From Flavobacterium sp. 5 (GTDB lineage: Bacteria; Bacteroidota; Bacteroidia; Flavobacteriales; Flavobacteriaceae), in NCBI RefSeq assembly GCF_002813295.1, contig NZ_PHUE01000001.1:3658001-3722000 (forward strand): DNA of 64,000 bases. The letters are read 5' to 3'. The number at the start of each line of letters is the position of its first letter. Within the stretch, counting starts at the first letter, position 1. The position numbers were made by a program, and so were the translations under genes. The notes below the pieces were generated by a model, which worked only from the letters and a program-made list of their open reading frames with translations, searched no databases and was not told the DNA's origin. Positions 18,048 to 27,224 of the stretch are shown here, in pieces.

Positions 18048-18354
18048 TAGAAGTTCAGTTTTTTAGAAGAAATTGGAATAATCATACTTTCTGTCTTCTA
18101 TTCAAAAAACTAATTCTTTTAAATTATAGAATAGCTTTATTGGAGCTTAGCACCTCCTTATTCTTCTTCAACAACATTTTAATAGGACAAAAAAATTGAA
18201 TCTTAAAATAAATTCAAAAATCCGATATTTTTTATAAAAATTAAATACTGATAATCAGTTGTTTACTATTTATGTTAAAATATTAACGTTTTTTCAAAGC
18301 AACCTTATTTGTTATTTGCCCTCTTCATATTATATAAACAATATAAATATTAGT

Positions 18355-18768
18355 ATGAAAAATTTTAGATTAAAATCAGTTTTAGTAGCCTTATTTGTGT
18401 TAACTTCTTTGGTTTCATGTAATAATGATGATGATGAGTCACCAGTTACAGAAACTGCAAAAATTGCTTTCGTAACAGAAGTAAAAGGTCCTGCAACGGG
18501 AAAAGTAAATGTAGAATTAAGCTATGATGTAACTTTTGTACCTGAGACTGCCTGTGGAGTGTTTAGTAAGTTTTCAGACGTAACTATTGGTTCTGTTAAA
18601 GGTTTACAGGTTGAAGTAAAATATCCATCTGATGTTTGTACACAACAAGTTCCTGCTCCTAAAACTGTAGTTTACAAATTCAAACCTACAACTAAAGGAA
18701 CTTATGAAATTAAATTCAAAAAATCTGCAACAGTATTCATAACACAAACTGTTGTGATCTCAGAATAG
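18355..18768 (+). CDS. Small surface-exposed lipoprotein of unknown function
   Basis: 137 residues from the ATG at 18355; the longer open frame upstream has no signal character. The signal peptide ends in a lipobox (LVSC), followed by NNDDDE, a run of acidic residues that fits the Bacteroidota lipoprotein export signal to the cell surface. The remaining 110 residues look all-beta, with two cysteines that may pair (ACGVF and DVCTQ), and may form an immunoglobulin-like fold. I do not recognise a family. It is monocistronic with its own terminator and sits next to the 22-bp repeat array. Confidence 0.8.
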   Translation: MKNFRLKSVLVALFVLTSLVSCNNDDDESPVTETAKIAFVTEVKGPATGKVNVELSYDVTFVPETACGVFSKFSDVTIGSVKGLQVEVKYPSDVCTQQVPAPKTVVYKFKPTTKGTYEIKFKKSATVFITQTVVISE

Positions 18769-18817
18769 ATTTTTTAAACGGCTTAAAAGAGGCATTTAAG
18801 TTGTGAATTTATTTAAT

Positions 18818-18846
18818 AAAACACCAATCTAAGATTGGTGTTTTTT
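18818..18846 (+). terminator. Terminator of the small lipoprotein gene
   Basis: A perfect stem AAAACACCAATCT/AGATTGGTGTTTT with an A loop is followed by T-run. It lies 50 bases after the stop codon. Confidence 0.9.
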
Positions 18847-18876
18847 GTTTTTAGGAATAGTTAATTACTAGTTTTA

Positions 18877-19118
18877 TTGGTGTTTTCTACCAATACTATT
18901 GGTACTTCGTACCTGTCTTGTTGGTGCTTCGTACCTCTACTATTGGTACTTCGTACCTGTTTTGTTGGTGCTTCGTACCTGTCTTTTTGGTGCTTAGTAC
19001 CAATACTATTGGTGATTATCACCTGTTTTATTGGTACTTCATACCTTTACTATTGGTACTTAGTACCAATACTATTGGTGTTTAGTACCTGCCTTGATGG
19101 TGTTTAACACCTGTTTTT
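18877..19118. repeat. Eleven tandem 22-bp units, each carrying a GGTnn-n3-nnACC hairpin
   Basis: Units begin at 18877, 18899, 18921, 18943, 18965, 18987, 19009, 19031, 19053, 19075 and 19097, every one exactly 22 bp. Typical unit cores are GGTACTTCGTACC and GGTGCTTCGTACC; the remaining nine bases vary. Some cores change on both arms at once (GGTGATTATCACC, GGTGTTTAACACC), so pairing is kept while sequence changes. The period equals two DNA turns and is not a multiple of three, and no plausible protein is encoded, so this is unlikely to be coding. There are no unique spacers, so it is not CRISPR. Function unknown. Confidence 0.9.
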
Positions 19119-19204
19119 GATGAATTATCTTGATACAAGTTAAATAAGGTTTAGGCATTTTATCACGTTTCGATATCATGGATCGTTAAATCAAAGCTGT
19201 TTTT

Positions 19205-19800
19205 CTGAATTACAACTAACCATCTAGTTTGTCAATTCTGACGAAGGAGGACACGAGGATTTATCCGAATTGGCGAAGCAATCTCCATTAGAAACTCGAT
19301 AATAAATGTAAAATCTTTACAGGATAGTATTACTAAGATATCCTGTTTTGGCGCGAGCGTTTCGCTCGTAACCATTCCAATTTGATAAGCGATCTCATAC
19401 TTTGTTTTCACGAGCGTGACGCTCGCGCTCGCGGGGGACTGCAATCGTGATTCAAGAAACACTTTGATGATTGGTAAAAAAAATGTTTTTAAAACATTTA
19501 CGGTAAAAGTCGGGAGACTTTTGACAGATTTACATTTTTTAAGAACATTTAAAAAAAAGCGCAAAGTCATGAGACTCTGCGAAGCAATTGTTATTTAAAG
19601 GAACACTTCGGAGAGCGGGGGACCTATTACATAATTGTTAAGTTTTGTTGTATTATTACACTGAATAGTAGTTAGTTAAAAATGGTTCTTAATCTCTGAA
19701 ATTTTACAGCTGGCTGTGAAAGACCCATCAGTTCGTATAGGTGTGAATTGATTTTGATTGTAGGCACGAGCTAGAAGCACGCGCTAGCGGGGGATCATGA
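19205..19800. repeat. Mosaic of dispersed palindromic repeats, no gene
   Basis: This stretch carries several elements of a kind common between flavobacterial genes. There are two copies of a CGAGCG-nnn-CGCTCG hairpin (19354-19368, 19411-19425), an AGGATA/TATCCT stem (19321-19344) and a GACGAAGGAGGA...GCAATCTCC element at about 19220-19290. The box GCGGGGGA occurs three times, near 19431, 19608 and 19788, the last with a degenerate ACGAGC...CGCTAGC hairpin. Open frames on both strands here are interrupted by these hairpins and look spurious. The mosaic lies just downstream of the accessory cassette at 19806-22624. Confidence 0.5.
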
Positions 19801-19805
19801 ATGTA

Positions 19806-21722
19806 CTAGATTGCAAATTTTTGTTGTTTTTCAAATAATTCCATTCCTGGAACATCAGAATATCTTTCATTTAATCTACTTCTTAAACCAAATAATCTTT
19901 TTTCAGCTGAATCTACAATTTGGGAAAAAAGACAAATTTGAACTTTACCCATTTCTACTTGATTTGCATTTACAACTTTTTGAATAGGCTGTATTTTATT
20001 ATCAAAACTATCTCCAACAACAAAAGCATTAATATATGGATTTTCTATTAACGTTCCACAATTCATAAACTCTTCAACATAATCTACAGCCTGATTTCTT
20101 TCATTTTTTGATAATTTGAAACCACCTTTTTTCAACTCAATAATTAAAATTTTGTTGATTGATGATAATCCATTTTCATTATCAAATGCAACTGTTCCTG
20201 TTATTGAAAAAGTAGAGTTTGACATTACAACAATATCAGGTCTTTTTTTATGGTTATTAAATACGTTTTTGTCAATTTTTTTTCCAAAAACTTTTTCAAT
20301 AGAAGTTTGTAATTGACTGTTTGAAGAATATTCTGGAGAATCAAATTCTGGTCCAAAAATCCAACGTGCACTCGCCACTAAAGGATGAAGTACATGTAAT
20401 TCGTCCACAGTATTGTCATTTGATAATTTTCTAATAGCTTCAATCACAGTTATTCTTTTATCTATTTCATCTAAAACAGTTAAAGCATCTTTTATACTCC
20501 AATTGTCTAAAATTTTATTTAAACCTATAATATCTTCTGAAGTTAGCAATGAAAGTTTTTGTAATAATTGTGTTCCACTTCTAGTTTTTTCTAAACTAAT
20601 TACTGTTTCAACCGCTAATGCAATTGATTCTTGTCTCGCAGTTGGATTTGATATTGAAATATTTTGAATTACTTCATTAAATTCATATTTTGCTAAAGGA
20701 CTCAGTTCATTATATTCTTTTATATAATCTTGTTTTATTTGTTTTGTTGTTTCTTCAATATTTTCTTGGGCTATTTTAGAAAACATTGATTGAATACAAA
20801 TGTCAATTTTTTCAAACAATATATCTAAAATGTCATTTCTTTTGAAACCTGTCCAATCTTCTAATATAAAATCTCCTAGATCATCAGATTGAATAACAAC
20901 AGAATATCTTTTTGCAAGTTTGGTTCTCCCATCTAAAACCATATATTTTCCTATAATCCAAGATGGTTCACCAACTAATCTTCCTCCTTGCCAAAAAGCG
21001 ATGCCTTGATAAAGAGTTGATTTTCTTGCTTTTTTAGAATCAATTAAATGTACGTTTAATGAAATATTTTTAACTTTAATAGTTTCTGTGAAAATTAAGC
21101 CACTATGATCTTCGAGTTCGATTGTTTTTCTATTTATAGAAACAATAAATTTTGGATCATGAAGAAATCTTGCTGATATAATTTCTAATATATTTTCAGC
21201 TTTAGGTAAGTTTTTTTCAACTATTACTTCTAATCTTGTTCCGTGTTTTTTGGTCTTTATAAAGTTTTCTTCTTTAATAAGAAAAGGTTCGCTTTCACTT
21301 TTTGTCGTAACTATGAAATTTGATTCTACACCATTTTTAGATGTTATTACATTGTATTCATTATTAAAACAAAGCATTCCATGTCTGCCAACACCATTTC
21401 TTCCATATGCAAATCTTTGAAGATTTATATCTTTTGGAAATTCTACTTTTTTACCTTGATGTTTTAGTCTATTATAACCTAACTTCATCCATCTTGAATA
21501 AAATTCGTCTTTAGTAAGTCCAATCCCATTGTCTTCAATAACAATTTTTTGACCTTTCCCTTCAGGAATAAAAATTTCAACTTCGGTTGCACCTGCATCC
21601 CATGCGTTAGCTACAATTTCAGTTAAAGCAATTTCAGCAGAACTCCCTAGATTTCCTAATGTTCTTATTAGATAATCTTCCTCAAAAAGTGAACCTTGGA
21701 TATATTCTTTTTTGCTATTCAT
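19806..21722 (-). CDS. GHKL (Hsp90/MORC-like) ATPase with C-terminal PD-(D/E)XK nuclease-like domain
   Basis: A 638-residue cytoplasmic protein. The N-terminal GHKL fold has its N box at Glu35, Asn39 and Asp42 (ALTEIVANAWDAGAT), the G1 box Asp64-Asn-Gly-Ile-Gly68, and the G2 region GRNGVGRHG (107-115), so ATP binding looks intact. Residues about 200-420 form a transducer-like middle part with helices. The C-terminal region has Pro495-Asp496, then Glu529-Leu-Lys531 and Gln544-x3-Tyr548, the motif order of PD-(D/E)XK nucleases. Prokaryotic MORC/MutL-like ATPases are known beside restriction systems. It is the second gene after a cyclase-like gene, 107 bases apart. I infer a role in defence; a specific known system is not recognised. 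Confidence 0.82.
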   Translation of the reverse strand: MNSKKEYIQGSLFEEDYLIRTLGNLGSSAEIALTEIVANAWDAGATEVEIFIPEGKGQKIVIEDNGIGLTKDEFYSRWMKLGYNRLKHQGKKVEFPKDINLQRFAYGRNGVGRHGMLCFNNEYNVITSKNGVESNFIVTTKSESEPFLIKEENFIKTKKHGTRLEVIVEKNLPKAENILEIISARFLHDPKFIVSINRKTIELEDHSGLIFTETIKVKNISLNVHLIDSKKARKSTLYQGIAFWQGGRLVGEPSWIIGKYMVLDGRTKLAKRYSVVIQSDDLGDFILEDWTGFKRNDILDILFEKIDICIQSMFSKIAQENIEETTKQIKQDYIKEYNELSPLAKYEFNEVIQNISISNPTARQESIALAVETVISLEKTRSGTQLLQKLSLLTSEDIIGLNKILDNWSIKDALTVLDEIDKRITVIEAIRKLSNDNTVDELHVLHPLVASARWIFGPEFDSPEYSSNSQLQTSIEKVFGKKIDKNVFNNHKKRPDIVVMSNSTFSITGTVAFDNENGLSSINKILIIELKKGGFKLSKNERNQAVDYVEEFMNCGTLIENPYINAFVVGDSFDNKIQPIQKVVNANQVEMGKVQICLFSQIVDSAEKRLFGLRSRLNERYSDVPGMELFEKQQKFAI

Positions 21723-21829
21723 TTGGTCTTATTTCTACGATTTTTTGTATCATGTTGCACAAAGTTCTGACTTTATACTTTGTAAATTACTAAAATAGTA
21801 ATAAATTCCTCAAAGGAAAGAAGAAGTTA

Positions 21830-22624
21830 TTATTTGAACTGTTTGAAATCTAATCTTTTAAAATTGATTTTACTTTTTGTATGGGCATTTTGTAACACAT
21901 CTATTGTATTATCTATATATCTTCTAGGACTTCCAGAGACACTACAATAAAATGATTTGATATGAGTTATGATGTTTTCAAGTTTTTCCTCATCTTTTAA
22001 GTTATCATAATCTCTTTGAGTTAATATAAACCAATCAAGGTTAATATGCATAATTTTTCCAGATTTAAGACTTATTTTATCTTCGAAAATTAAATTCTGT
22101 ACGAGTATTGAATGGTCGGCCGACGACTTATTAATATACAGATAATCATTGATTGAGGAATGAGCAACGACGCCCAAATAATTTACATCTTCTTCAATTA
22201 AATACGCATCGATTATTGGTTGTCCAAAATAAATTTGTTCAGTTTTATTTAAACTAATTTCTCCGTGTGCAAAACCACCCTTCATAGCAATTTTATGCCG
22301 AATAGAGTTTGCAAATATCCCTCTGAGTGCTACTAAAAAATACTCAAAATTTTCAAAAGAATCGTTTTTTGAGAAAATTACTATTGAATCTGAAAAGCTC
22401 ACGACATATACATCTGCATCATAAAACCGCTCACTGTTTTTAAGTGAAAGTCTATTTTCAACTGTCTCTTTGAGTTTTGAAATTTTAGAAAGTTCCTCAT
22501 AGATTTCAGCATGAGATTTTCTCATAACTTTGTCTTTGAAGCCTAATATATCAAGAAAAGCAACGAATCTTGGATCGGTCGTTTTCCACTTATTAGGTGT
22601 ATTTATTATTATTTTTTCGGGCAT
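21830..22624 (-). CDS. Class III nucleotide cyclase-like protein, accessory
   Basis: A 264-residue cytoplasmic protein. Residues 20-145 follow the class III adenylate/guanylate cyclase pattern: FVAFLD25ILGF (first metal-binding Asp), VSFSD79SIVIFS (second metal-binding Asp), KGGFAHGE (115-122) and FGQPIIDAYLIEE (133-145). Both Asp residues are kept, so catalysis is possible; residues that set the base preference of adenylate or guanylate cyclases are not recognisable. The C-terminal 100 residues are unassigned. Class III-like cyclases act as PycC enzymes in Pycsar antiphage systems. Here the partner is a GHKL ATPase-nuclease instead of a known effector, with this gene first in the cassette. 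A CAAATTTA -7 element (minus strand) is at 22670-22677. A non-enzymatic cyclase-fold regulator is the main alternative. Confidence 0.7.
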   Translation of the reverse strand: MPEKIIINTPNKWKTTDPRFVAFLDILGFKDKVMRKSHAEIYEELSKISKLKETVENRLSLKNSERFYDADVYVVSFSDSIVIFSKNDSFENFEYFLVALRGIFANSIRHKIAMKGGFAHGEISLNKTEQIYFGQPIIDAYLIEEDVNYLGVVAHSSINDYLYINKSSADHSILVQNLIFEDKISLKSGKIMHINLDWFILTQRDYDNLKDEEKLENIITHIKSFYCSVSGSPRRYIDNTIDVLQNAHTKSKINFKRLDFKQFK

Positions 22625-22795
22625 TTTAAATAATTTCTGATAACTAGTTTATAATTGTTATAATCTACCCAAATTTAGGTGTATATGCAAAGGTTTATTT
22701 ACTATTATTCTTTTTTCAAAAATATACAAATTTAATTACAAATTCATCAGTAGACAATAAATAACGTGGCATAAGTAATCTGAAAAATAAAATAT

Positions 22796-22833
22796 AAAAA
22801 AGTGCCATAAAACCTAAGTCTTACAGCACTTTC
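22796..22833 (-). terminator. Terminator of the RND efflux operon
   Basis: The minus strand shows AAAGTGC pairing with GCACTTT, an imperfect inner stem and a following T-run. It lies 23 bases after the adaptor gene stop at 22856. Confidence 0.7.
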
Positions 22834-22855
22834 ACCCCAAATTAAATAACTAAAC

Positions 22856-23938
22856 CTATTCTTTTATAACATCACCTTCTTTAATTTCTTCGCTGGCAAT
22901 TTTTACCAATTTATCATTCAGATTCAAATCACCGAATATTTCGATTTTATTCTCGATTTCTCTTCCTTTTTTAACTTCAACTCGGGTTGCTTTATGGTTC
23001 ACGACTTTAATAACAAAAGTGCCTTCGGCAGATTCTACCAACGCTGTTTTTGTGATTACATAAGTGCTGTCTTTCGCGTTAAGCGGTAAAATCACTTCGG
23101 CAACCATTCCAGGCAATAAATTTCCTTTAGTGTTGTGAACATCCATTTCTACACGTTCCGAACGCAGTTTCAAATCCAAAGCACCAGACATTCTCTGAAT
23201 CGTAGCTTTGAAAGTATCAGGCAATGATTTTACATTAAAACTCATTTCGTCCCCTTTGTGTAAATACCCCGTGTACAGCTCTGGAATAGAAACCGCCAAA
23301 CGCAATTTATCCTGTTGCTGAATCGTAACTAAAGGTGCACTAGATGTTGGGCCAACAAACGTTCCTAAATTGACATTTCGAGCCGCAACAACGCCATCAA
23401 AAGGAGCGCGAATCTCCAAATATCCTCTCATAATCGAAACTTCTTTGTGCGCTGCAATTGCCGCTTGGTATTGAGCATAATCAGAGTTTTTCTTTCCGCT
23501 TGCCATTTCCAAATCGTTTTTAGAAATCGTTCCTTCTACTTTGCTCGTTTCGTACAAACGGTTGTAGGTACTTTTGCTAGTTTGATAAATCGCTTCCATC
23601 GATTTTAATCTCGATTCGGCAGCAGCCAATTGTGAACTTATCTCGGGAGCTTCCAAAACAATCAAAAGTTGTCCTTTTTTTACTTCGGTTCCAATATCAA
23701 CTTTTAAAACTTTGACAAAACTGCTTACTTTGGCATATAAATCCACTTGTTGAAAACCAGTTAATTCAGCTGGCAAACGCAATTCGGTCGTTAGTTTTTC
23801 TTTGGCTAAAAGAAAAGTCTCTGTTTTAGGTTCAAGTTCCGCCGTAGGTGCTTCTTCCTTTTTAGAATTACAGCTATTTAGAAATAGCAAGGCTGCAAAT
23901 AATAGCGCGGTCGATTGTATAATTTTATTATTTTTCAT
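22856..23938 (-). CDS. RND efflux periplasmic adaptor (membrane-fusion) lipoprotein
   Basis: 360 residues. The signal ends in a lipobox (LNSC) followed by NSKKEE. The order barrel, lipoyl hairpin and membrane-proximal domain is typical: KVLKVDIGTEVKKGQLLIVLE starts the first lipoyl half, the helical hairpin spans about residues 95-165, and IRAPFDGVVAARNV starts the second half. It links the inner-membrane pump to the outer-membrane channel. It overlaps the upstream permease gene by 11 bases and is the last gene of the three-gene operon TolC-like, permease, adaptor. Confidence 0.92.
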   Translation of the reverse strand: MKNNKIIQSTALLFAALLFLNSCNSKKEEAPTAELEPKTETFLLAKEKLTTELRLPAELTGFQQVDLYAKVSSFVKVLKVDIGTEVKKGQLLIVLEAPEISSQLAAAESRLKSMEAIYQTSKSTYNRLYETSKVEGTISKNDLEMASGKKNSDYAQYQAAIAAHKEVSIMRGYLEIRAPFDGVVAARNVNLGTFVGPTSSAPLVTIQQQDKLRLAVSIPELYTGYLHKGDEMSFNVKSLPDTFKATIQRMSGALDLKLRSERVEMDVHNTKGNLLPGMVAEVILPLNAKDSTYVITKTALVESAEGTFVIKVVNHKATRVEVKKGREIENKIEIFGDLNLNDKLVKIASEEIKEGDVIKE

Positions 23939-26900
23939 TTTTTGGATTTAATGATGAGATATAATGGATGCTTTCTTCGTCTTCTGGATCTAAAGAAACA
24001 GATTGTGTTGTGGTATGTTCTTGTGCCCAAGCAAAAATCAGAGGCAAGATTAACAACACCGCAAAAGTCGAGAATAATAATCCCCCGATTACTGCTCTTC
24101 CTAATGGTGAAACCTGATCGCCGCCTTCTCCGTGACCAATTGCCATTGGTAACATTCCCGCAATCATCGCAACCGAAGTCATGATAATCGGACGAAGACG
24201 TAAGGCTGCTGCTTCACGAGCTGATTCTAATGCGTTGCCATTTATTTTTCGTAATTGCTCGGCATTGGTAACCAATAAAACGGCATTAGCTATCGAAACC
24301 CCAACCGACATAATGATTCCCATATACGATTGTAAATTTAAGGTAGAACCTGTAATCGTAAGCATCAATAAAGAACCTAAAACTACTGCTGGAACTGTCG
24401 TTAAAATCACTAACGAAACTTTGAATGATTGGAAATTAGCGGCCAACATTAAGAAGATTACAAAGATGGCAACTAACAATCCAACTTGTAAACTGCTTAA
24501 TGTTTCGCTCAATACAGTACTCATTCCAATAGGCGAAATGAATAACCCCCGCGGTAATTCGCCTAAAGAACTTATCGTCGTTGCTACATCTTTTGTTGCC
24601 GTCCCCAAGTCGGTTTCATGGATGTTTGCAGTAACCGTAATGTATGGCATTGCCCCTAAATTATCATTTTCACCACTTACATATCCAGGTGTAATTTTTG
24701 CGACATCGCTTAAAACCGGACGAAGTGAATTCTTTAATACCGGAATTTCACCGATATCCGTTTTGCTTTTCATTTGATTCAAAGGCACCTGAACCTGAAC
24801 ATTCACAGATAAACCTGATTTTTCATCAATCCAGGTATTTTTCTCCGTATATCTCGATGATGAGGTTGAAGCAATTAATGAACGCGAAATATCATTCATA
24901 TCGACACCTAGTTCAGCAGCACGAGTACGGTCAATATCAATATTCATGGCTGGATAATGAATTGGCTGTCCGATCTGAACATCTCTGAAATAAGAGAATT
25001 TATTCAGTTTTTCTACAAGCTGATTGGCATACAATTCATTTCGTTTCTTGTCTTTTCCTGCAATTCGAATTTCAATTGGAGTAGGTGAGCCCTGACTCAA
25101 AACTTTATCGGTCAATTCAATAGGTTCAAAAGAAATTTTTACATCAGGAAGAATCTTTTTAATTCTCGCTCTAAGGTCATCTTTAAAATCATCCATATTG
25201 GCTTCATAATCTTTCAAACTCACCTGAAAAACAGCTTCATGAGAACCTGCCATGAACAAATAAATAGGATTGATAGAGAACAATGACGGATGCGAACCTA
25301 CATATACAGAAGAAATTCCGATGTGTTCTTTGCCAACCATTTTCTGTAATTCTTTCAATACCAAAATGGCTTTTTCTTCAGTACGTTCGATACGGGTTCC
25401 ATCAGGAGCGCGCATTCTCAGCTGAAACTGACTTGAATTTACTTTAGGAAAAACATCTTTTCCGATGGTTGTAAGAAAGACTACAGCCAAAAGTGTAATT
25501 CCAATTAGATACGTCAGACCTGCTGCTTTTTTGAAAGGAAACAAACGATCTAAGGTTTTCATAAATCGAATTCGGAATCGTTCGAAACCACTTAGTTTTC
25601 CATCAGAATTAAAGTCGTCTCTTTCAACCATATGTTTTTTCTGAGTGATTAACTCTTTCTCTGATTCTGGCGTTAATCCACAGTCGTTAAATTCGGCTTC
25701 ATCATCCGTAATATTCGGTGCGTGTTCGTGTTTTGGATGGTCTTTCATCAACCAGTTTGCCATGACTGGTACAAATGTCTGCGAAAGCAAAAATGAAATG
25801 ACCATCGAAAACCCAATCGCTAATGCCAAAGGCAAAAACAACGCTCCCGGAATTCCTACCATCGTAAATGCAGGTGCAAATACGGCAAGAATACACAGCA
25901 GAATTAATAATTTTGGTAACGCAATTTCTTTACAGGCATCCCAAATAGCGAGTGCCTTGGGTTTTCCCATATCGAGATGCTGGTGAATATTTTCGATCGT
26001 TACGGTACTTTCATCCACCAAAATTCCAATTGCCAAAGCCAATCCGCTTAACGACATTAAGTTGATAGTTTGTCCGAATAATTTCAAAAACAATACTCCC
26101 GAAATAATTGAAATCGGAATCGTAAGAATTACAATCAAAGCCGCACGTTTGTCTCCAAGGAAAAGTAAAACCATTAAACCAGTCAAAACTGCACCAATAA
26201 TTCCCTCAGTAATTAAACTTTTAACAGAATTGATTACATAAACCGATTGGTCAAATTCGTATGATAATTTTACATCTTCGGGCAGCGTACTTTGGATTTT
26301 AGGAAGTTCAGATTTTAATTTCTGAACTACATCCCAAGTCGAAGCATCTCCCGCTTTGGCAATACTGATATAAACGGAACGTTTTCCGTTTACCAAAGCA
26401 TATCCATTGGTAACATCGGCACCATCTTTTACAGTAGCAACATCACCTAATTTTAAGTTTTGAACACCACCTTTAAACAACGGAATTTCCTCAAAATCCT
26501 TAATATCTCTAATGGTATTGTTAGTAGGAGTAAGATAATTGATATTTCCAATTCTAACATTTCCAGAAGGAGCTGTTTGGTTGTTTACACGAATGGCTTC
26601 AACAACTTGGTCTGGTGTCATATTGTGCGAACGCAGTAAATCTGGATTTACGTTAACCTCGACTGTTCTTGGGCTTCCGCCAAAAGGAGCCGGCGATAAT
26701 AAACCTGGAATTGATGTAAAGGAAGCACGAACATAGACGTTAGCCAAATCTTGTAATTCATTATTAGAACGTATTTTACTGCTCAAAACCAATTGCCCGA
26801 TTGGCAAAGAAGAAGCATCAAAACGAATGATAAACGGCGGTTGTGTCCCTGGAGGAAATGCCGCCTGAATTCTGTTCGATAAGGCACTTAATTCGGCAGC

Positions 26901-27212
26901 AGCCTGAGCCATATTTGTGTTTTCGTAATAGGTTAATTTCATAATCATTAACCCTTGAATATTCTTGGTTTCCACCGATTTTATACCATTGGAAAAAGGT
27001 AAAATATTCACGTAATTTTTGGCAAAATAAGCCTCCATCTGATCAGGAGTATAACCTCCAAAAGGATGTGCGATGTAGATTACCGGCAAATTCATTTTCG
27101 GAAGAATATCTACCTTAATGTCCTTGATGGCGCCAATTCCGAAGAAAAATAAACCCGCAACTAATACTAATATCGAGATGGGTTTGCGGAGTGCAAAACG
27201 TATTAAATTCAT
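23928..27212 (-). CDS. RND efflux permease with an EF-hand-like loop
   Basis: 1094 residues, the usual size plus about 50, with twelve predicted membrane helices and two large periplasmic loops. The HAE/heavy-metal-type pump signature GLALAIGILVDESTVTIENI contains the proton-relay Asp. Between helices 6 and 7 there is an inserted cytoplasmic stretch of about 80 residues (about 480-560), rich in acidic residues and His. It holds D533-F-N-S-D-G-K-L-S-G-F-E544, a textbook EF-hand calcium loop. The pump probably exports hydrophobic or toxic compounds; the substrate is unknown. Middle gene of the operon, 12 bases after the TolC-like gene stop. Confidence 0.93.
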   Translation of the reverse strand: MNLIRFALRKPISILVLVAGLFFFGIGAIKDIKVDILPKMNLPVIYIAHPFGGYTPDQMEAYFAKNYVNILPFSNGIKSVETKNIQGLMIMKLTYYENTNMAQAAAELSALSNRIQAAFPPGTQPPFIIRFDASSLPIGQLVLSSKIRSNNELQDLANVYVRASFTSIPGLLSPAPFGGSPRTVEVNVNPDLLRSHNMTPDQVVEAIRVNNQTAPSGNVRIGNINYLTPTNNTIRDIKDFEEIPLFKGGVQNLKLGDVATVKDGADVTNGYALVNGKRSVYISIAKAGDASTWDVVQKLKSELPKIQSTLPEDVKLSYEFDQSVYVINSVKSLITEGIIGAVLTGLMVLLFLGDKRAALIVILTIPISIISGVLFLKLFGQTINLMSLSGLALAIGILVDESTVTIENIHQHLDMGKPKALAIWDACKEIALPKLLILLCILAVFAPAFTMVGIPGALFLPLALAIGFSMVISFLLSQTFVPVMANWLMKDHPKHEHAPNITDDEAEFNDCGLTPESEKELITQKKHMVERDDFNSDGKLSGFERFRIRFMKTLDRLFPFKKAAGLTYLIGITLLAVVFLTTIGKDVFPKVNSSQFQLRMRAPDGTRIERTEEKAILVLKELQKMVGKEHIGISSVYVGSHPSLFSINPIYLFMAGSHEAVFQVSLKDYEANMDDFKDDLRARIKKILPDVKISFEPIELTDKVLSQGSPTPIEIRIAGKDKKRNELYANQLVEKLNKFSYFRDVQIGQPIHYPAMNIDIDRTRAAELGVDMNDISRSLIASTSSSRYTEKNTWIDEKSGLSVNVQVQVPLNQMKSKTDIGEIPVLKNSLRPVLSDVAKITPGYVSGENDNLGAMPYITVTANIHETDLGTATKDVATTISSLGELPRGLFISPIGMSTVLSETLSSLQVGLLVAIFVIFLMLAANFQSFKVSLVILTTVPAVVLGSLLMLTITGSTLNLQSYMGIIMSVGVSIANAVLLVTNAEQLRKINGNALESAREAAALRLRPIIMTSVAMIAGMLPMAIGHGEGGDQVSPLGRAVIGGLLFSTFAVLLILPLIFAWAQEHTTTQSVSLDPEDEESIHYISSLNPKNEK

Positions 27213-27224
27213 TAGGATCTATAA

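Noticed and set aside
18877..19107. Open reading frame of 76 codons through the 22-bp array
   Set aside because: It starts at a TTG, has only the repeat's three-frame cycling (22 is not a multiple of 3) and no family features; the DNA repeat explains it fully.
18877..19118. CRISPR array
   Set aside because: There are no unique spacers between repeats, units abut at 22 bp, and no cas gene is nearby.
19232..19570. 112-codon minus-strand frame in the repeat mosaic
   Set aside because: It runs through the CGAGCG hairpins and GGGGGA boxes; the translation has no recognisable motif and overlaps known repeat types.
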